Assembly: GCA_038503065.1 (NCBI GenBank)
Contig: JBCAMK010000009.1
Coordinates: forward strand, 1,240,001 to 1,304,000
Reading direction: 5' to 3'
Length of the DNA stretch: 64,000 nucleotides
Origin: Paragyromitra xinjiangensis
Lineage: Eukaryota > Ascomycota > Pezizomycetes > Pezizales > Discinaceae
Below the pieces are notes generated by a model. It was given only the letters and a program-made list of their open reading frames with translations, was not told the origin of the DNA and did no database searches. Below, in pieces: positions 35,960 to 47,848 of the stretch. Position numbers and translations under genes: made by a program. The stretch's first letter is position 1. Each line of letters begins with the position of its first letter.

Positions 35960-36246
35960 GAAATGACTGCCTGGGTGGAAATTGAATGGGCTGTGGAAAT
36001 CTTGTATGGATGATTTTTCTTAGTAGAGGGGGAATATCGTCCAGCACCAGAACACGTATCGTCGACAGCATTATTGCCCACAAAAAAGAGAGATGGCTAA
36101 TATAGGCAGTCTCAAAAAATTATGCTAGGCACACTTCTGTAGTTGGTACAGGTGACTTGATTCTACATATTTCCAAATCCATCCGCACTCCATCAAGAAC
36201 CGTGATTCAAAATAAGATCAAACCTGGTGAAAAACGGAATCTGATT

Positions 36247-38765
36247 TCATACCCGCTCTCCGTAAGTTTTGGCCCAGTCTTCAAATGCTTGAAGCCCTTC
36301 TTTGCTGACGCTAGGCCTGATTGACGACAGACTGGCTTTGAAGTCCGCGAAAGTTATAGGGCGTATGTCATCTTTTCTCATTTGAAGCAATGCCTCGCCT
36401 AGACTCCGTAAGGGTCCCATGGCAGCGTCTTTCGCGAGCGCAGTGATATCTGAACCAGAAAATCCTTGATGTTTATCTCAGTAAAAATGCACCAGGGTAA
36501 AATTCACTACATAGTTTAGCTTACCATCAGTAAGCTCGACGAGTAATTCTATCTCTTCTTGGCTAAGTCGGTATTTTTGATGGTTTAATAGCCGTAGCAG
36601 CTGATTTTCTCGAGTTGGCCCTTCTGGCAATGGGATGTATTGTCGGCGAACAAATCTTCTCCTTGCAGCATCGTCTATCGCCCAAGGCAAATTTGTAGCA
36701 GCAAGTACCAGAACTCTCGAGGCATCTCCTGTGTTTATCTCTTTCCCGGCAGCAGCCCTTGCTAGATCAGACCACTGAATTAAAAACTCTGTCTTAATCC
36801 TTCGGCTGGCTTCATGCTCTCCACTCTCGGTTCTCGACGAGAGTAGAGAGTCTATCTCATCCACAAATATGATGCTGGGTGCAAGCGCTTTAGCTAATGC
36901 GAAGAGTGCCCGAACGAGCTTCTCAGACTCACCAAGCTACAAAACGGGTTAGATAGTGGTCATGTATACATATGATATGGGGCAAAGCTCACGTATTTTG
37001 ATGTTAAGGAAGAAGCTGATATTGAGAAAAATGTAGATTTAGACTCTGTCGCTACAGCCCTTGCAAGCATTGTCTTTCCGGTACCAGGAGGTCCGAAAAG
37101 TAACATCCCTCGAGCAGGTTCTCTCAACCCACTGAATAAATCAGGTCTTAAGAACGGATATACAACAGCTTCCTTTAATGCCAGCTTCGCAGCATTTAAT
37201 CCAGCGATATCGTCCCAGTAAACCTGATCACCTTGGATCACAATTTCGTTGGCAACTTGCAAAGCTGCCTGCATATCTACACCTTTGCCGATGGTGGCTA
37301 GTGCTTTTGCTATCCGTTCATTACTACCCATTTGGGTTTCAGAGTGATATATAGTTTCTCCACTACCGGGTTCCGTATGATCTTCGGTTTGTTGACTTTG
37401 TGCTCTATGACTTTGATTTACACCCATCGTAGACTTATGTAGTCTAATATCTTGGATCTGTTCTTCCGGCATGAAGGATTTCTGCGTAATCCCAGCATCG
37501 GGCGAAACTTGCAAGGTAACGCTAGAAGCCGAATTTCGAGATTCGGGATTTAAAGGAGATAGTCTCGGAGGTTTAGCACAAGGTTTAGGAGGTATCTTGG
37601 GTGGAGGTGTTGGAAGTGTTACAGAGTTTGGGCCGGGTTCGGAGTGCCTGCCCAGAACCTGTTGCTTGTTTAGCCAAAGGGGCTCTGGAATGGTAGAAGG
37701 ATGACAGACTCTAGTGTATGTATGAGGGGGGGGGATTGGGGCTCCCTCCCCCTGTTCGGAGGGATTAGAGGGGATCCTGTGTGGAAGGATAAAGCTATGA
37801 CGGCGAGGTTTGGTATAGGGTAGGCTAGGTCCTACTTGAGGGCTATGAGGCGGCCAAGGCTGTCGAGAAGGTGTGGGTAGAGATGGCCGCTGTCTGTTAG
37901 ATAAATCGAGGGCTGAGGTAGACGCTACATTGTTTGGCCTTATTAAGGAAATATCACCTAGAGGGACTACTAAGGAACGAGCAAGGGCCGAGCCATCAGT
38001 GCGTGATAAAGAACCCCAGGCAAGCGTTGCGGCCTGCGTTGCGGCCGCAACATCGACTTTAAATACTGGTTCAATTTTGATATGTTTTCGGGTGGTTCTT
38101 AGGGTTGACAAAAGGGATCTTTTTTCTGGGCTTGGTGTCCGAGAAAGCCCTGGGGAGATAGTATATGCGGGTGTGCGAGTTGGTTGGAAACCGTTTGCAG
38201 TTGACTGCGGCATTGTACTCAAAGAAGAACTGCTGGAATTAGATGGTCTCTCAGGTAGCGAAGACGGTATAAGAGGCACAGCACGGGGTACAGGGTTAGT
38301 TGGTGATGTTCTAGGACCTGCGGTAGTTAGACCATTGCCAACGTTTCTCCATTCTTGCCCATTTTTCTCGGCTTCCATCCTGCTGACAAGTAATGCTTGC
38401 AAGAGCTCCACTTTGTCTTGACATTGATCTTGCATTGTCTTTAACGACTGTAGCAGTGCCCTCTCAGTTTCGTTATGAGGCTGATGGCCTCCAGAATTGT
38501 GACTTTGGAGCTGAGCGAGACATTTGCGCCAGCATCTTAGCGCTTCGGTGTCGTTTCCTTGACTTTCATAATATATCTGCAATGTGAGAATCAATAGAAG
38601 ACCAAGACTAGCGGGAGAGAATAGTCCAAGAGGCTGGAAAAAGTGGTTCAAGGGAGAGAGGAAAGGGAGTTTACAGCTGTAGAACAAGTAAGGTGCGACT
38701 GGTTGTACGTTTTCTGTAAAACGGAGTAGGTCTTTGCGTTCATGATGTACTGAGATGCAAATCAA
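36247..38765 (-). CDS. AAA ATPase, Sap1/Yta6 (spastin/fidgetin-like)
   Basis: Meiotic-clade AAA ATPase. The N-terminal part has [19 protein letters not shown], which looks like the end of an MIT-type helical domain; the first exon upstream (about 38600-38980) is unresolved, and the open frame start at 38765 may be intronic. A Pro/Ser-rich linker follows. The AAA core has [20 protein letters not shown], Walker [33 protein letters not shown], Walker [35 protein letters not shown] (sensor 1 and arginine fingers) and [20 protein letters not shown] (sensor 2 region), and the C-terminal helix [13 protein letters not shown]. Introns split the core after SKY and after TDG. Could be Sap1/Yta6 or a spastin/fidgetin-like severing enzyme; the core cannot separate them. 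Confidence 0.85.
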
Positions 38766-39336
38766 CTACTGTAGTCAGTGCAATAAGTAGTGGGATAGGA
38801 ATAAAATATGGGTGAGTAGTGAAGAGAGTGGGCTATCGAACGAGGTCATAGAAGCTAATCTCAGAGGTACCACAGGGTTGATTATGTATGGTCGAAGACT
38901 TCAGATATCCAGGAGAATGAAGCTATTTTTTACCAGCTCCCTATAAAGCTGATGTTTCAATACCCACCAACCAGAAAATTGAAATGCTAGCGAGCTCACG
39001 TTATTTGAAACAAGCAAAATATACGAGCGTCTAAGGGAAAGATTTTAGTGGTCGATGCACGCTTCCGACCCCATTACAGACTAGAGCCTTAACTAAGTCA
39101 CTCCTAGCCACTGGGCGAAACTGGTCAACCGAGGTCGTCGCTTGGGAAACCTTTCTCTTGACTTTTACAAAAATTCTAAATACACGATGGCCTCAAATAC
39201 CGTATTTACTAGGTTATAAGCAACTCAGATTTTAAAGTCCAAATAACGTTTTTGGCCGACTAACCGCCCGTGAGTGGGGAACCGATCGGGCTCGACGCCA
39301 AGATTCCGGAACTGAAGAGGGGGAATCAGGGTAACG
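38766..39336. other. Intergenic region
   Basis: Upstream of the AAA ATPase. Probably includes its promoter and unresolved first exon (exon 2 has an acceptor at about 38580). No other gene seen. Confidence 0.4.
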
Positions 39337-39338
39337 TA

Positions 39339-39446
39339 CTCATGTTGCCAGAATTAATGTCAGTCACGTGACGGTATTGACCAATCAAAACCGAATCCTC
39401 CGCCCATTAGTCAGCCCGTGACCGACATTAATTCTGGCAACATGAG
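39339..39446. mobile_element. MITE copy with TA target duplication
   Basis: 108 bp. Ends CTCATGTTGCCAGAATTAAT and its reverse complement, flanked by TA at 39337-39338 and 39447-39448. Contains CACGTGAC and GACCAATCAAAA, shared with the 35080 copy. Confidence 0.82.
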
Positions 39447-39448
39447 TA

Positions 39449-40408
39449 CTTTGGGGTAAAGAAAAGCGTGTCACCAGGTGGCCATGCTGGCAGTGCGAAA
39501 CTTGACCGCCAACTCAACTCTACTGTAGACTTAAAATTTTACAGCAACTTTACAGAAAGTAGAGAGGATCCAGGAATAGAAAAAAATCAAAGGTTACTTA
39601 ACGAAAGAAGAGCCCCAACATCAGCAAAAATAAAATGTCGCCCTGACACTTTCCTGTCTTCTGGAAGGCCATATTCCGCCCGCTGAGTTTGTGGCCTTCC
39701 CGACCGCCTAGGCGAGCTGCTCCAAGCGCTGGTCTGTGTGGGCGCAACCTGCACACTGCACCGACCTCCTGGCACTCGGCTGCGGCCACCTGCGCCCAGA
39801 TGTGGTACTTAGCGAAATCCAGCGGGCTGCACCCATCGAATTTTTCTAAGTCCCTGAAAACTCGGGACTAAGCAAAATTCACGTCGCCTCCCCCAAGGCA
39901 CTTAGCGATTTTCAAAAATCTCCAGGTCGCTTAGTCATCGCTTAGTCGTCGCCAAAGCAACGCCTAATAAGACACCAATCTCCACCTCTCCCATCCTTCC
40001 TACTATTACTTCCCCCTATTCACTCCCACCCATCCCCTATTCACTCCCACCGATCCCCTACCTCGCTGTACCATACTACTTTGCTAACATTGTGACTTTT
40101 AGGCTCGAAGTACTCAGCTCTGCTTGCAAAGAACCTCCTAGGTAACGTCCTGATTCCGTTTATTTGACTCACGCTGATATGCCTCCTAGTGTAACGGGTA
40201 CGCCGTTACTGCCTCTAGCGTTTTAGTGTTTAGTGTTTTAATTCTACGGCCCTAATACTAAAGTATATCGCCTCATCCACCGCCAACTTACAAAATAAAC
40301 CCTCCCCGTTAAAAAAAAAAAAAACTAACTAATAATAATAAAAATTTCCCAAGGAAAGAAAGATAAACGAAAAGAATAAAACAATCATTCCCTGCTATTC
40401 GCGCGTAC
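39449..40408. other. Repeat-rich spacer before the transposon block
   Basis: No gene. Holds a GC-rich stretch (39480-39960) with several CTTAGC-type short repeats, a 22 bp tandem repeat of about two units at 40013-40057 (CCCTATTCACTCCCACC), an LTR fragment at about 40191-40235, and an A-rich tract at 40311-40360 close to the presumed 3' end of LINE copy A. Confidence 0.45.
40191..40235 (-). repeat. Short fragment of solo-LTR family
   Basis: TGTAACGGGTACGCC(G)TTACTGCCTCTAG resembles the reverse complement of the right end of the solo LTR at 42427-43127, so it is an LTR end of the same family in the opposite sense. Confidence 0.5.
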
Positions 40409-41169
40409 TTATAATCCAATCGAATCAATATAAGAAAAGAAATCAGAAAAATTTAACTTAGGCGAAAAGAAAATATCCCAATTTGGTTCCGAATCTTTAA
40501 AGAAATCTTGTCGTTCTTTATTTCTGAATTTGCAAGTCATAATGCGGTGATGGGAGCCATCCTGTTCACCGCATGCGCATGTAAGGGGGTCAGTGAATCT
40601 GGTAGGATCAATGAAGTGTACTTGGTTGCGTATTTTCGCGAGTTTGGAGAATCGTGTTCGTGAGAGCGGTATGAGGTGTTGTGCGATGTGGAGTGCGGTG
40701 GGCTCTGTGGTATTGGAGGCCCATGTCTTGAGTAAGTGTTTTTTGGGTAGGAGTGAAAGGTGTCCAAGGGTGAGGCGGTGCCATGGACATAGAGGTTTGT
40801 TATGGGCGATCGTGGCTAATTGATCGGCTTTTTCGTTACCGAATATTTGTGTGTGGGAAGGGGTCCATACTCCGTGAATGGAGCAGCCTATGTTCTGGAG
40901 TGAATTGCATGCGTTGAGTGCGTGCCATAAATATTCTTTATTGTGTGTAGGTCCTCCTGTGAGTGACTTGAGGGCGTTTTGGTTGTCGACGCATAGGTAA
41001 ATGGGTGTTGGATAAATAATGTGTTGAAGTAGTAAAGATAAAGCTTCTTGTATGGCGTGGATTTCAGCGTCTTCATTTTCGGCATGATATCCGAGAGTGC
41101 AAGAGTGTGTGTGGGTTTGGGTGGTGATGCCGTAGCGTATGTGGGCGATATAGACTCCAGAGGATGTGT

Positions 41170-42185
41170 TGTAAGACCGGTACTTCGCACCACTACTGAA
41201 TTCTAAGCGAAGCTTTAGATAGCTCTCTAGACTCTGTAACTCGACCGGCTACTATCCATAGCACAATACCCGAGCGCACGTCCTGACAACTTCTTATGAA
41301 CCGCACAAAGGCAACGATAGTTTAAGCGAGATAAGGGTCGGGGCTGTTCCGTTGAAAGAACTTTCTCAATAGGAAGGACACGAGTGTTGAAGCGCGAAGC
41401 TATGCTAAACAACTCGATACGATGGAGAATTTATCACGGAACAAAGTATGTTGGTAACAAAATAATATTGATAAGGCTCGTTCTTCCTCGATGATGATCG
41501 ACTCAGAATTGACGTCCAATGCAAGAGTATTTATATCCCGTCCTCTTTACTACTGTGTGTTCTTTGTAGCTTGGGTCGACGGACTAAACTATCTACTATT
41601 ACAAATTGAACTAACTCGCTTATCCATTTATCCGACATCCTATCGGCGAAGCCGATATCTCCAACTTCCGACGCTTACCCCTCGTTCAGTAATCTTCGGA
41701 TCGCTGTGGCGATGATACGGTTGCGACGGTTGCGTTCGCCCGATCGAGTAGGTGGTTACACGATATGGTTTTGTTGCGACAGCTGGTGTTTGGAGCCCCG
41801 TAGCGCGGGCAGGAGACCTCTGATGACTAATCCGAATAGCCCACGTGACTCGGCGCCCCAAGTTGCCCTATGAAGACCTCTCATACATACCCTCCGGGTC
41901 ACGTTCCGCGGGAAGGGCGCCGTTGACGACCAAAGGGTTACTTTTAGTCTCCGGGACGCGGATATTTTGCGGGTGTCCCCCCTTCTCGATCCAGCGCTGC
42001 CAGCAGCGCAACCGAAGGCAGGGTAACGGCCGGGTAACCGGGGAAGGCAGGGTAACTGCCTGAGAATAGGCTGGGAAGTCAATAGGCAGCCACTGAGGGG
42101 TCCAACGAAGACGGGAAGGTGACCAAATGGAAGGTAGGGTAACTCCCTACGTAGGTAGGGTAACAGGGAGACCACTGCACGCCTA
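41170..42185. mobile_element. Insertion of about 1 kb in LINE copy A RNase H
   Basis: LINE coding sequence stops near 42185 (YTYGYR) and resumes near 41170 (SSGVYIAHIRYGI). The insert starts about TGTAAGACCGG and ends about ACCACTGCA, so it may be a solo LTR (TG...CA), but I found no matching target duplication. It has no coding sequence. Its right part has five copies of a GGGTAAC-containing motif at 42020-42165. Confidence 0.55.
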
Positions 42186-42426
42186 TAGCCATAGGTATAA
42201 CATGTGTGTCCGTTTTCGTCGAGGGAGCCATCAGTGTAAAGAAGCCAGGCGTTTGTGAGGGTACCTGTCCAGCTGATGTGTTGTGTGGCTGTTTGTTGTT
42301 TGGAGAATTGGGAGATTCGTAGGGAATTTGGTGTGAGAAAGTGTGGTTGAAAGGGGTAATCAAGTCTTTCGAGGGGTTGATTGTTGATGAGGGGTTGAAG
42401 TAGGGAGGCTATTCTTTTGAGCCCTG

Positions 42427-43127
42427 TGTAACGGGGGTAGGCCTAGATAGATAGGCTAGGTGTACGGCCGTTGCGGAATGGATATAGATCAAGTTCAGAA
42501 TCCGATTTTTTCGTGCAGACTACTCAAGAATCTTAAGGGCTCTATTATCGCTGAAGAAAGAGCAGCAGGGTGGAGCATTCGCGATGTATTTAACACCTTC
42601 GTTCCGCAGTCCTCGCTCTGCCGTGCTCTAGTGGGGGACTGGGTTTGACCCGGAGTCCCATTGCCAAATGGACTGGTGTTCTACTCCGGAAGACCTTCCG
42701 TACTTCCGGGGGCTATGCTCTAAGAGCTGCCGCACCTCCATTAGCAATCTGACCACTCTAGACTCTATGAACCACCGGCATAGTCCTGCACACTGCAGTC
42801 CTACATGCACGGTGCAGTTCAGTCTAATCCGCATGTGTTTTACTAGTAGATAGCGCTGCCAGTGCGTTGCCTATCAGCTTCCGCTGATGCATACTGCACA
42901 GGTTGATTCAGAACTCTACCACTTCCTCGGAGTGGTAGATGCAGCCGTCTATGTGCTTTCAGCTCGTCAGCTGACGCACATGCGGTTCCTCTGTATCAAC
43001 CAGATCAGTGGGACGCGGTAGCTCTCTGCATGTGGGAGCAACCCCACCGATGCAGGCTCCTACAGTCCCATCAGTCCGGCCCTGATCTACTACGCATACT
43101 AGAGGCTGTAATGGCGTACCCGTTACA
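42427..43127. mobile_element. Solo LTR with CCCTG target duplication
   Basis: 701 bp, beginning TGTAACGG and ending CCGTTACA, flanked by CCCTG at 42422-42426 and 43128-43132. Removing it and one CCCTG restores the LINE ORF2 frame (YKGTG then LKRIAS). Its ends resemble those of the chromovirus LTR, but the interior is different. Confidence 0.85.
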
Positions 43128-45837
43128 CCCTGTGCCTTTGTAGTTTGTTTTTTGTGGAAGAATTTTTAATAATGGGAGAAAGGCTGGGTTGTGCGCGTTG
43201 TTCTTTAGAATGCGGATGCCATATTTTTGTGTGTGATAATCTAGGAGTAGATTGAGTGGTGGTAAGGAGGCTTCTCGTAGTAGTTGAGGGATTTTGGTGT
43301 TCCTGGGGAGACCAGTGATGAGGCGAGCAAGGCTGTGATATGCTGGTTGAATGTTGTCTATGATGGTGGGGGCGCCCGTCCACCATATGGGGGAGCCCCA
43401 TAGCATTTTGGGAATGTGGACTATGTGCAGTATGTGATGTATCGTGGCGGGGGTGAGATGTATGGATTTGAGAAGGGGATAAATGATTCCTTTGGTTTTG
43501 AGAAGGGAGGCAACAATATGATGAGTGTGTTGGTGAAAGGTTAATCTTCGGTCGATTATGAGGCCAAGCATGCGGTTTTGTTCAGAGGGTAGGATGCTTT
43601 GATCGTAAAGTGTGATGGGGGTAGGTGTGGGATCTTTTGCTCTAGAGCTGAGTCGTAGGTGCATGAATTCTGTTTTTGGCGGGGAGAAGAGGATGTTGAG
43701 GTATGATCCTCTTTGGATTTTAGAGTTAAGGCGTTGTTGTAGTGTCATGGTGGCGAACTTTTGCGAAAAGCTTGCTTGTAGCATGGCGTTATCGTCAATG
43801 TAAGTGTTGGAATAAGTAAGATTAGAGGGTGAAGGTTCAGTGTCTAGGGCGGCGCTGTATATGGTGAAAGCAATGGACGAAACGGCGGATCCTTGTGGGA
43901 GTCCGCTGTTGAAGGGTGTTGTTGGGCTTGTGGTATTATTGAATCTGAAGGCTATGGTTCGATTGGTGGTGAAGGTTCGGTACCATTGTATGAGGTACGA
44001 GGGAAATTTGAAATGAAGGAAAATAGCGATCATTTGTTGATGGATGACGCAGTTGAATGCTCCTTCGATGTCTGTGGTGAGAATGGAAGGTCGGAGTTGT
44101 TTTTGGTGTCCTGTTGTAGCGGGAGTATCTAGCCAGGATTGAGAAGGTGTGATGATTTGTTGCAGGGCATCTATTGCTGAGATTCCTGTGCGTCCACCTG
44201 TGTGCTGGTGGTTAATTGCACCTGAATTTATTGCGGCAAGTTCTAATTGTCTGGTAATGATGCGTTCTAGTAGTTTGCCGAGGCATGATAGCAGTGAAAT
44301 GGGCCGATAGGCATTGGGTTTGGCGTAGTCATCTTTGCCTGATTTGGGTATGGGTGTGACGATTGCTTGTTTCCATATGTCAGGGAAGGCGCCAAAGTGG
44401 AGGGCAGCTGTGAAGATTTTGGGTATAAGTGAGGGGGCGGCTTGATGAACGTGTTGTATGTGAGGATAAAGGATCCCGTCCGGTCCTGGTGCAGACGCAG
44501 GAGAGGTTTTGGCAAGTAATTTTGAAATTAGTTCTGGGGTGATGTGGGGTGTGTTGAGGGATTGATCTGATGCGGGTGGAGGGAGCCAGTTTGGTGGCAG
44601 TGGCTGGGGGGAGGCGGTGATGGGGGGAAAAAAGGTGGTTTTAAAAGCGTTGCATTGTGATTCAAAGTTGGGTGCGTTATGTAGTGTTTGTATGGTGGTG
44701 GGGGGTCTTCGGCCATTGGTTTGTTTGATGGCTTGCCATATTTGCCTGGGATCATTGGTGGAGAGGCGTTGGTGCCAGTGATGTTTTTTTGCTTCGATGA
44801 TTTCGGATTTCCATTGTGTGCGGAGGGATTGAAGAATCTTCCTGGCGTTTTGTGGTGGATTGGGTAATCTGAGTGTGTGATTTATGGTGTTTATTTTCCT
44901 TTTGAGTTTGGAAAGTTCATTGGTCCACCAGCCTTTGGAATGTTGGCTGGGCTTTGATAATGGTATGGCTGTGATTGTGGCGAATTGTATGAGAGATGTA
45001 AGCTGTTCGCATTCTTTTGTGGTTTCGCTGGCGTTGGTGGGTTGGGATTTGTTGAGTGCTGACTGTTGTATTATGGTGTGGAATAAGGTCCAATTTGCTT
45101 TGCTGAGGTTACGTTTGGGTGTGGCTGTGGGTTTTGGTGGAAGAAATATTGTTGTTGTGATTAGGGTGTGGTCAGAGTTGTCCCTGAGGTTCTGATCAGA
45201 TTGCCACGTTATGAGGTATTGTTGTATGTTTCTGAAGAGGGTGAGGTCGATGATGGAATTTTTGTTGCCGTTTCTAGGAAAGTGTGTGAAGGTTCCTGGG
45301 TGATTGATGAGTTGATAGTTGTGATCTTCGAGCCAGTCGACAAGCTGGTTGGCCGCTGGTCTGGTGTTGTTGATGGAGGAGGTGTGATGGTCAGTTTCAG
45401 AGCCGTACCACCATGTGTGGTGTAGGTTGGTGTCTGCTAGTATCATGTGCATAGGGAGGAAGTTGTGCATGTTGAGGTAGGTGTGTGTTGTCGGTGTGTG
45501 GTTGGCGTAGATGTTGGAGATTTCGATCTCACCTATCGCTGTGGTTATGATGATTGAGATGGCGTTGTTGAAGTAAGAGGTTGAAATGCGCGGGTTTAGA
45601 TTCATGTTTGCGTTTATGTAGGTGACGCATTTGGGATTTTGGTTGGTTGGTGAAAAACGATGAAAGTTTGGAATGTTAGGTGGTAGGCCTTGGGTTTCTG
45701 ACCATGGGTCCTGTAGTGCGAGTATGGCGAGTTGAATGTTTGTGTTTGCATGATGGAGTACTGAGAGAGTGGAGGCCTTTCCTTTAGCGCAATTCAGTTG
45801 TTGCACTTGGGCTATGCCTGTAATTTATGTTGTGTGC

Positions 45838-47097
45838 TTAATCATTACGGTTGTTGGATTTATGTGTGCGTTGAGCAAGATATAGTGCTCTGGTTTTCAT
45901 TTTTTCGGGGCAGTCGATGGCGGTATGTTGATTGGTGTTGCAGCATGCACATCTGAGGGGCATGTGCGTGCATCTGGCGCCTCCTTTGCAGGTGATTTGA
46001 TCGCATCTGTGGTCTTTGGTGTGGTGAGCAAGTGCGCAAATGGCGCAGGCGACTTCTTGTTTACATGTGGCGTCATGGTGTCCTAGCTTTTGACAGTTGC
46101 GACATTGGGTGGTTGGATTTATGGGGTGATATTCGCGGATTTTGCATGTGGCGTTTAGGATGTTGAGGTAGGTGAAGCCCAGGGATTTGAGGGTGTGTCT
46201 GGCTGGTAGGGCGATGACGATGGAGGAGGCTTTCTTGCCGACTCGCTTTTCTTCTGTGGAGAGCCATCTTGGGGCTTGGGCTAGCTGTACGTCGGGAATG
46301 GCGGCTTGGAGGGCGTTGGTGATAGTGGTGGGTGTGACAGGTTCGAGATTGAAGTTGAGGGGGACAGCGTCGATGATGAATTTGGACCATCTGCTGTTGA
46401 CTCTGATGTTGGTGATTGGTATCTTGAGAAGGTTGCATGCTGAGGTAATTTCATGTTCAAATTGTTCAATGAATTTATCAGCGGCTTCATTTGGTTTGGT
46501 GGTGAGGATGAGGTTGTCATTGTTTGTTTTTCGGACTGCCAGGATGCATGTATTGACGGATCCCAATCGGTTGTTGATGGCGTTCAGTATGGAATCTGGG
46601 GTAGCTGAGGTGGGTAGGGGTTCTGTGAGTTCGATGATGATTTCCCTTTTGTCAGTGGTGAATTCAGGTTTGTATAGTGGCTGGATTTTCGGGGTCTTTT
46701 TGTTGGTGACGGTTGTGAAGTTGGCTTCGCCAGGTGCGGTTGTGATTTTGCTGGCGTAGGATTCTTGCGTTTTGGCGGGGTTGATGGGTGGTTTGGTGGT
46801 GTTTGTGGTGGTGGAAGGTTTGTTGTTTGTGGTGGAAGGGGTGGTTTGAGCGTTTTGGTTGGTTTGGATATGGAGGAGTCTGGCGTCTAAGGAGCGGACT
46901 GTGTTTTGGAGGGAAATGTTTTGTGCCTTAATTTCGGCGAGTTTTGAGGTGGTGTTCATGTTTTGGATGTTGTTGAATTTGATTTGGGCTTGGAGGCTGT
47001 CCATTTGTCTTTCAAATTTGTCTTTCATGGTGTTGAATTGGGTTTGGATGAACCAGGCGAGGTAGTTGGTGGAGGTGGCGTTGGTCATGTTCGCCAT
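45838..47097 (-). CDS. LINE copy A ORF1 (gag-like, CCHC)
   Basis: Nucleic-acid-binding ORF1 protein of about 420 residues, starting MANMTNATSTNYLAWF at 47097. A coiled coil follows (NTMKDKFERQMDSLQAQIKF), then a Thr/Lys-rich linker, an RRM-like middle part, and three Cys/His knuckles: CRNCQKLGHHDATC, CAICALAHHTKDHRC and CACCNTNQHTAIDC. The frame continues upstream into the LTR by chance. Stop at 45838-45840 overlaps the ORF2 start. Intact apart from the lost 5' leader. Confidence 0.85.
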   Translation of the reverse strand: MANMTNATSTNYLAWFIQTQFNTMKDKFERQMDSLQAQIKFNNIQNMNTTSKLAEIKAQNISLQNTVRSLDARLLHIQTNQNAQTTPSTTNNKPSTTTNTTKPPINPAKTQESYASKITTAPGEANFTTVTNKKTPKIQPLYKPEFTTDKREIIIELTEPLPTSATPDSILNAINNRLGSVNTCILAVRKTNNDNLILTTKPNEAADKFIEQFEHEITSACNLLKIPITNIRVNSRWSKFIIDAVPLNFNLEPVTPTTITNALQAAIPDVQLAQAPRWLSTEEKRVGKKASSIVIALPARHTLKSLGFTYLNILNATCKIREYHPINPTTQCRNCQKLGHHDATCKQEVACAICALAHHTKDHRCDQITCKGGARCTHMPLRCACCNTNQHTAIDCPEKMKTRALYLAQRTHKSNNRND

Positions 47098-47113
47098 GTC
47101 TTCGGCAGGGATT

Positions 47114-47846
47114 TGTAACGGACCCACAAGGCTGTTACATGCGAAAGGTAGAATAGACCCGGGCAGACGGAGAGGTACAAGGACCAGCATGAGTGGAGTA
47201 GCTACCACATGCTAGGGAACACCAGTACCCCGCTGACCTGGTGGTTAGGAACATCCGGAGGTGCTAAGGCTGACGGGCCTGTAGCAGATCACCGATGACA
47301 TCAAACACTTAGAGATGTGGTTGAGTTCCTAATCCACCTGTGCACGCCCCACCAGCTATGGCTGATAGGCGGCGCAACTGGGAGAACTATTCTAGCGGAC
47401 ACCTGACGCAACTATGGATTGATCAGCGCCATGCAAGTAGTCCTGTAGGACTAGGCTGGCGGATCACAGAGTCCTGACTGGTAGAGCAGTGCATGAGGAG
47501 CGGTTGCACTTGAGGTGCAGAACTCCAGCGGAATGTGAGAGAACACTTCCGAAGAGACCCGCCCATGATCACTGACAGGATTCAGGGTTAACCGGATCCC
47601 CCAGCTGAGTAGAACTGAGTAGAGGCGGCGAGCATGCAGTACTACAAGTACTGGCGAGCCCCGCCACCAGTTGCTCTTCTCCATCTTCGACCAGAGACCT
47701 AGTGACGAGAATTACCGAGTTCCGCCCTTAAGATTATTGAGTATACTGCACAAAAATACTTTAAGATCTCAGCCTGACTTTAGTATAAGCAACGGCCGTT
47801 TTCCTATCTAGCCTTAGCAGTTGTCTAGAGGACCACCCCCGTTACA
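47114..47846 (+). repeat. 5' LTR of chromovirus
   Basis: 733 bp, TG...CA ends. Contains CCTTAAGATTAT at 47726-47737, complementary to the primer-binding site, which may mark the transcription start (start of R). Confidence 0.93.
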
Positions 47847-47848
47847 GT

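Larger units (their letters stand above)
40409..45845 (-). pseudogene. LINE copy A ORF2 (endonuclease, RT, RNase H), interrupted
   Basis: ORF2 starts at 45845 (ATG overlapping the ORF1 stop) but has a TAA at 45825-45827 after six codons; copy C has CAA there. Beyond it the frame is open to 43133. Endonuclease motifs include NIYANHTPTTH, MILADTNLHHTWW and SDHTLI; RT motifs are SAPGPDGILYPH, AYRPISLLSCLGKLLERI, TDIEGAFNCV, GLPQGSAVSS and the catalytic YIDDNAML. After the solo LTR the frame resumes (LKRIASLLQPLINN, LLYTDGSLDENGHT), and after the second insertion RNase H continues (YHAENEDAEIHAIQEAL, YLCVDNQNALKSL, NEKADQLA) to the stop at 40409-40411. Broken, therefore inactive as it stands. Confidence 0.85.
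40409..47113 (-). mobile_element. Tad-like LINE, copy A (interrupted)
   Basis: Non-LTR retrotransposon on the minus strand. ORF1 has CCHC knuckles, and ORF2 an endonuclease, reverse transcriptase and RNase H. Its 5' end is cut by the chromovirus LTR at 47114. The ORF2 3' part is broken by a solo LTR (42427-43127) and by a second insertion (about 41170-42185). The left limit of the element lies beyond the ORF2 stop at 40409, probably near the A-rich tract at 40311. Confidence 0.88.

Noticed and set aside
42640..42800. tRNA-like stretch inside the solo LTR (GGGTCAAACCC)
   Set aside because: The T-arm-like stem is present, but I could not build acceptor, D and anticodon arms at proper spacing.
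46172..46759. 195-residue open frame on the plus strand
   Set aside because: It is antisense to LINE ORF1, has no domain, and the minus strand frame carries clear CCHC knuckles.
47451..47684. 77-residue open frame repeated at 54423-54656
   Set aside because: Identical in both because it lies in the LTRs; no known role for a protein on the antisense strand of this LTR.
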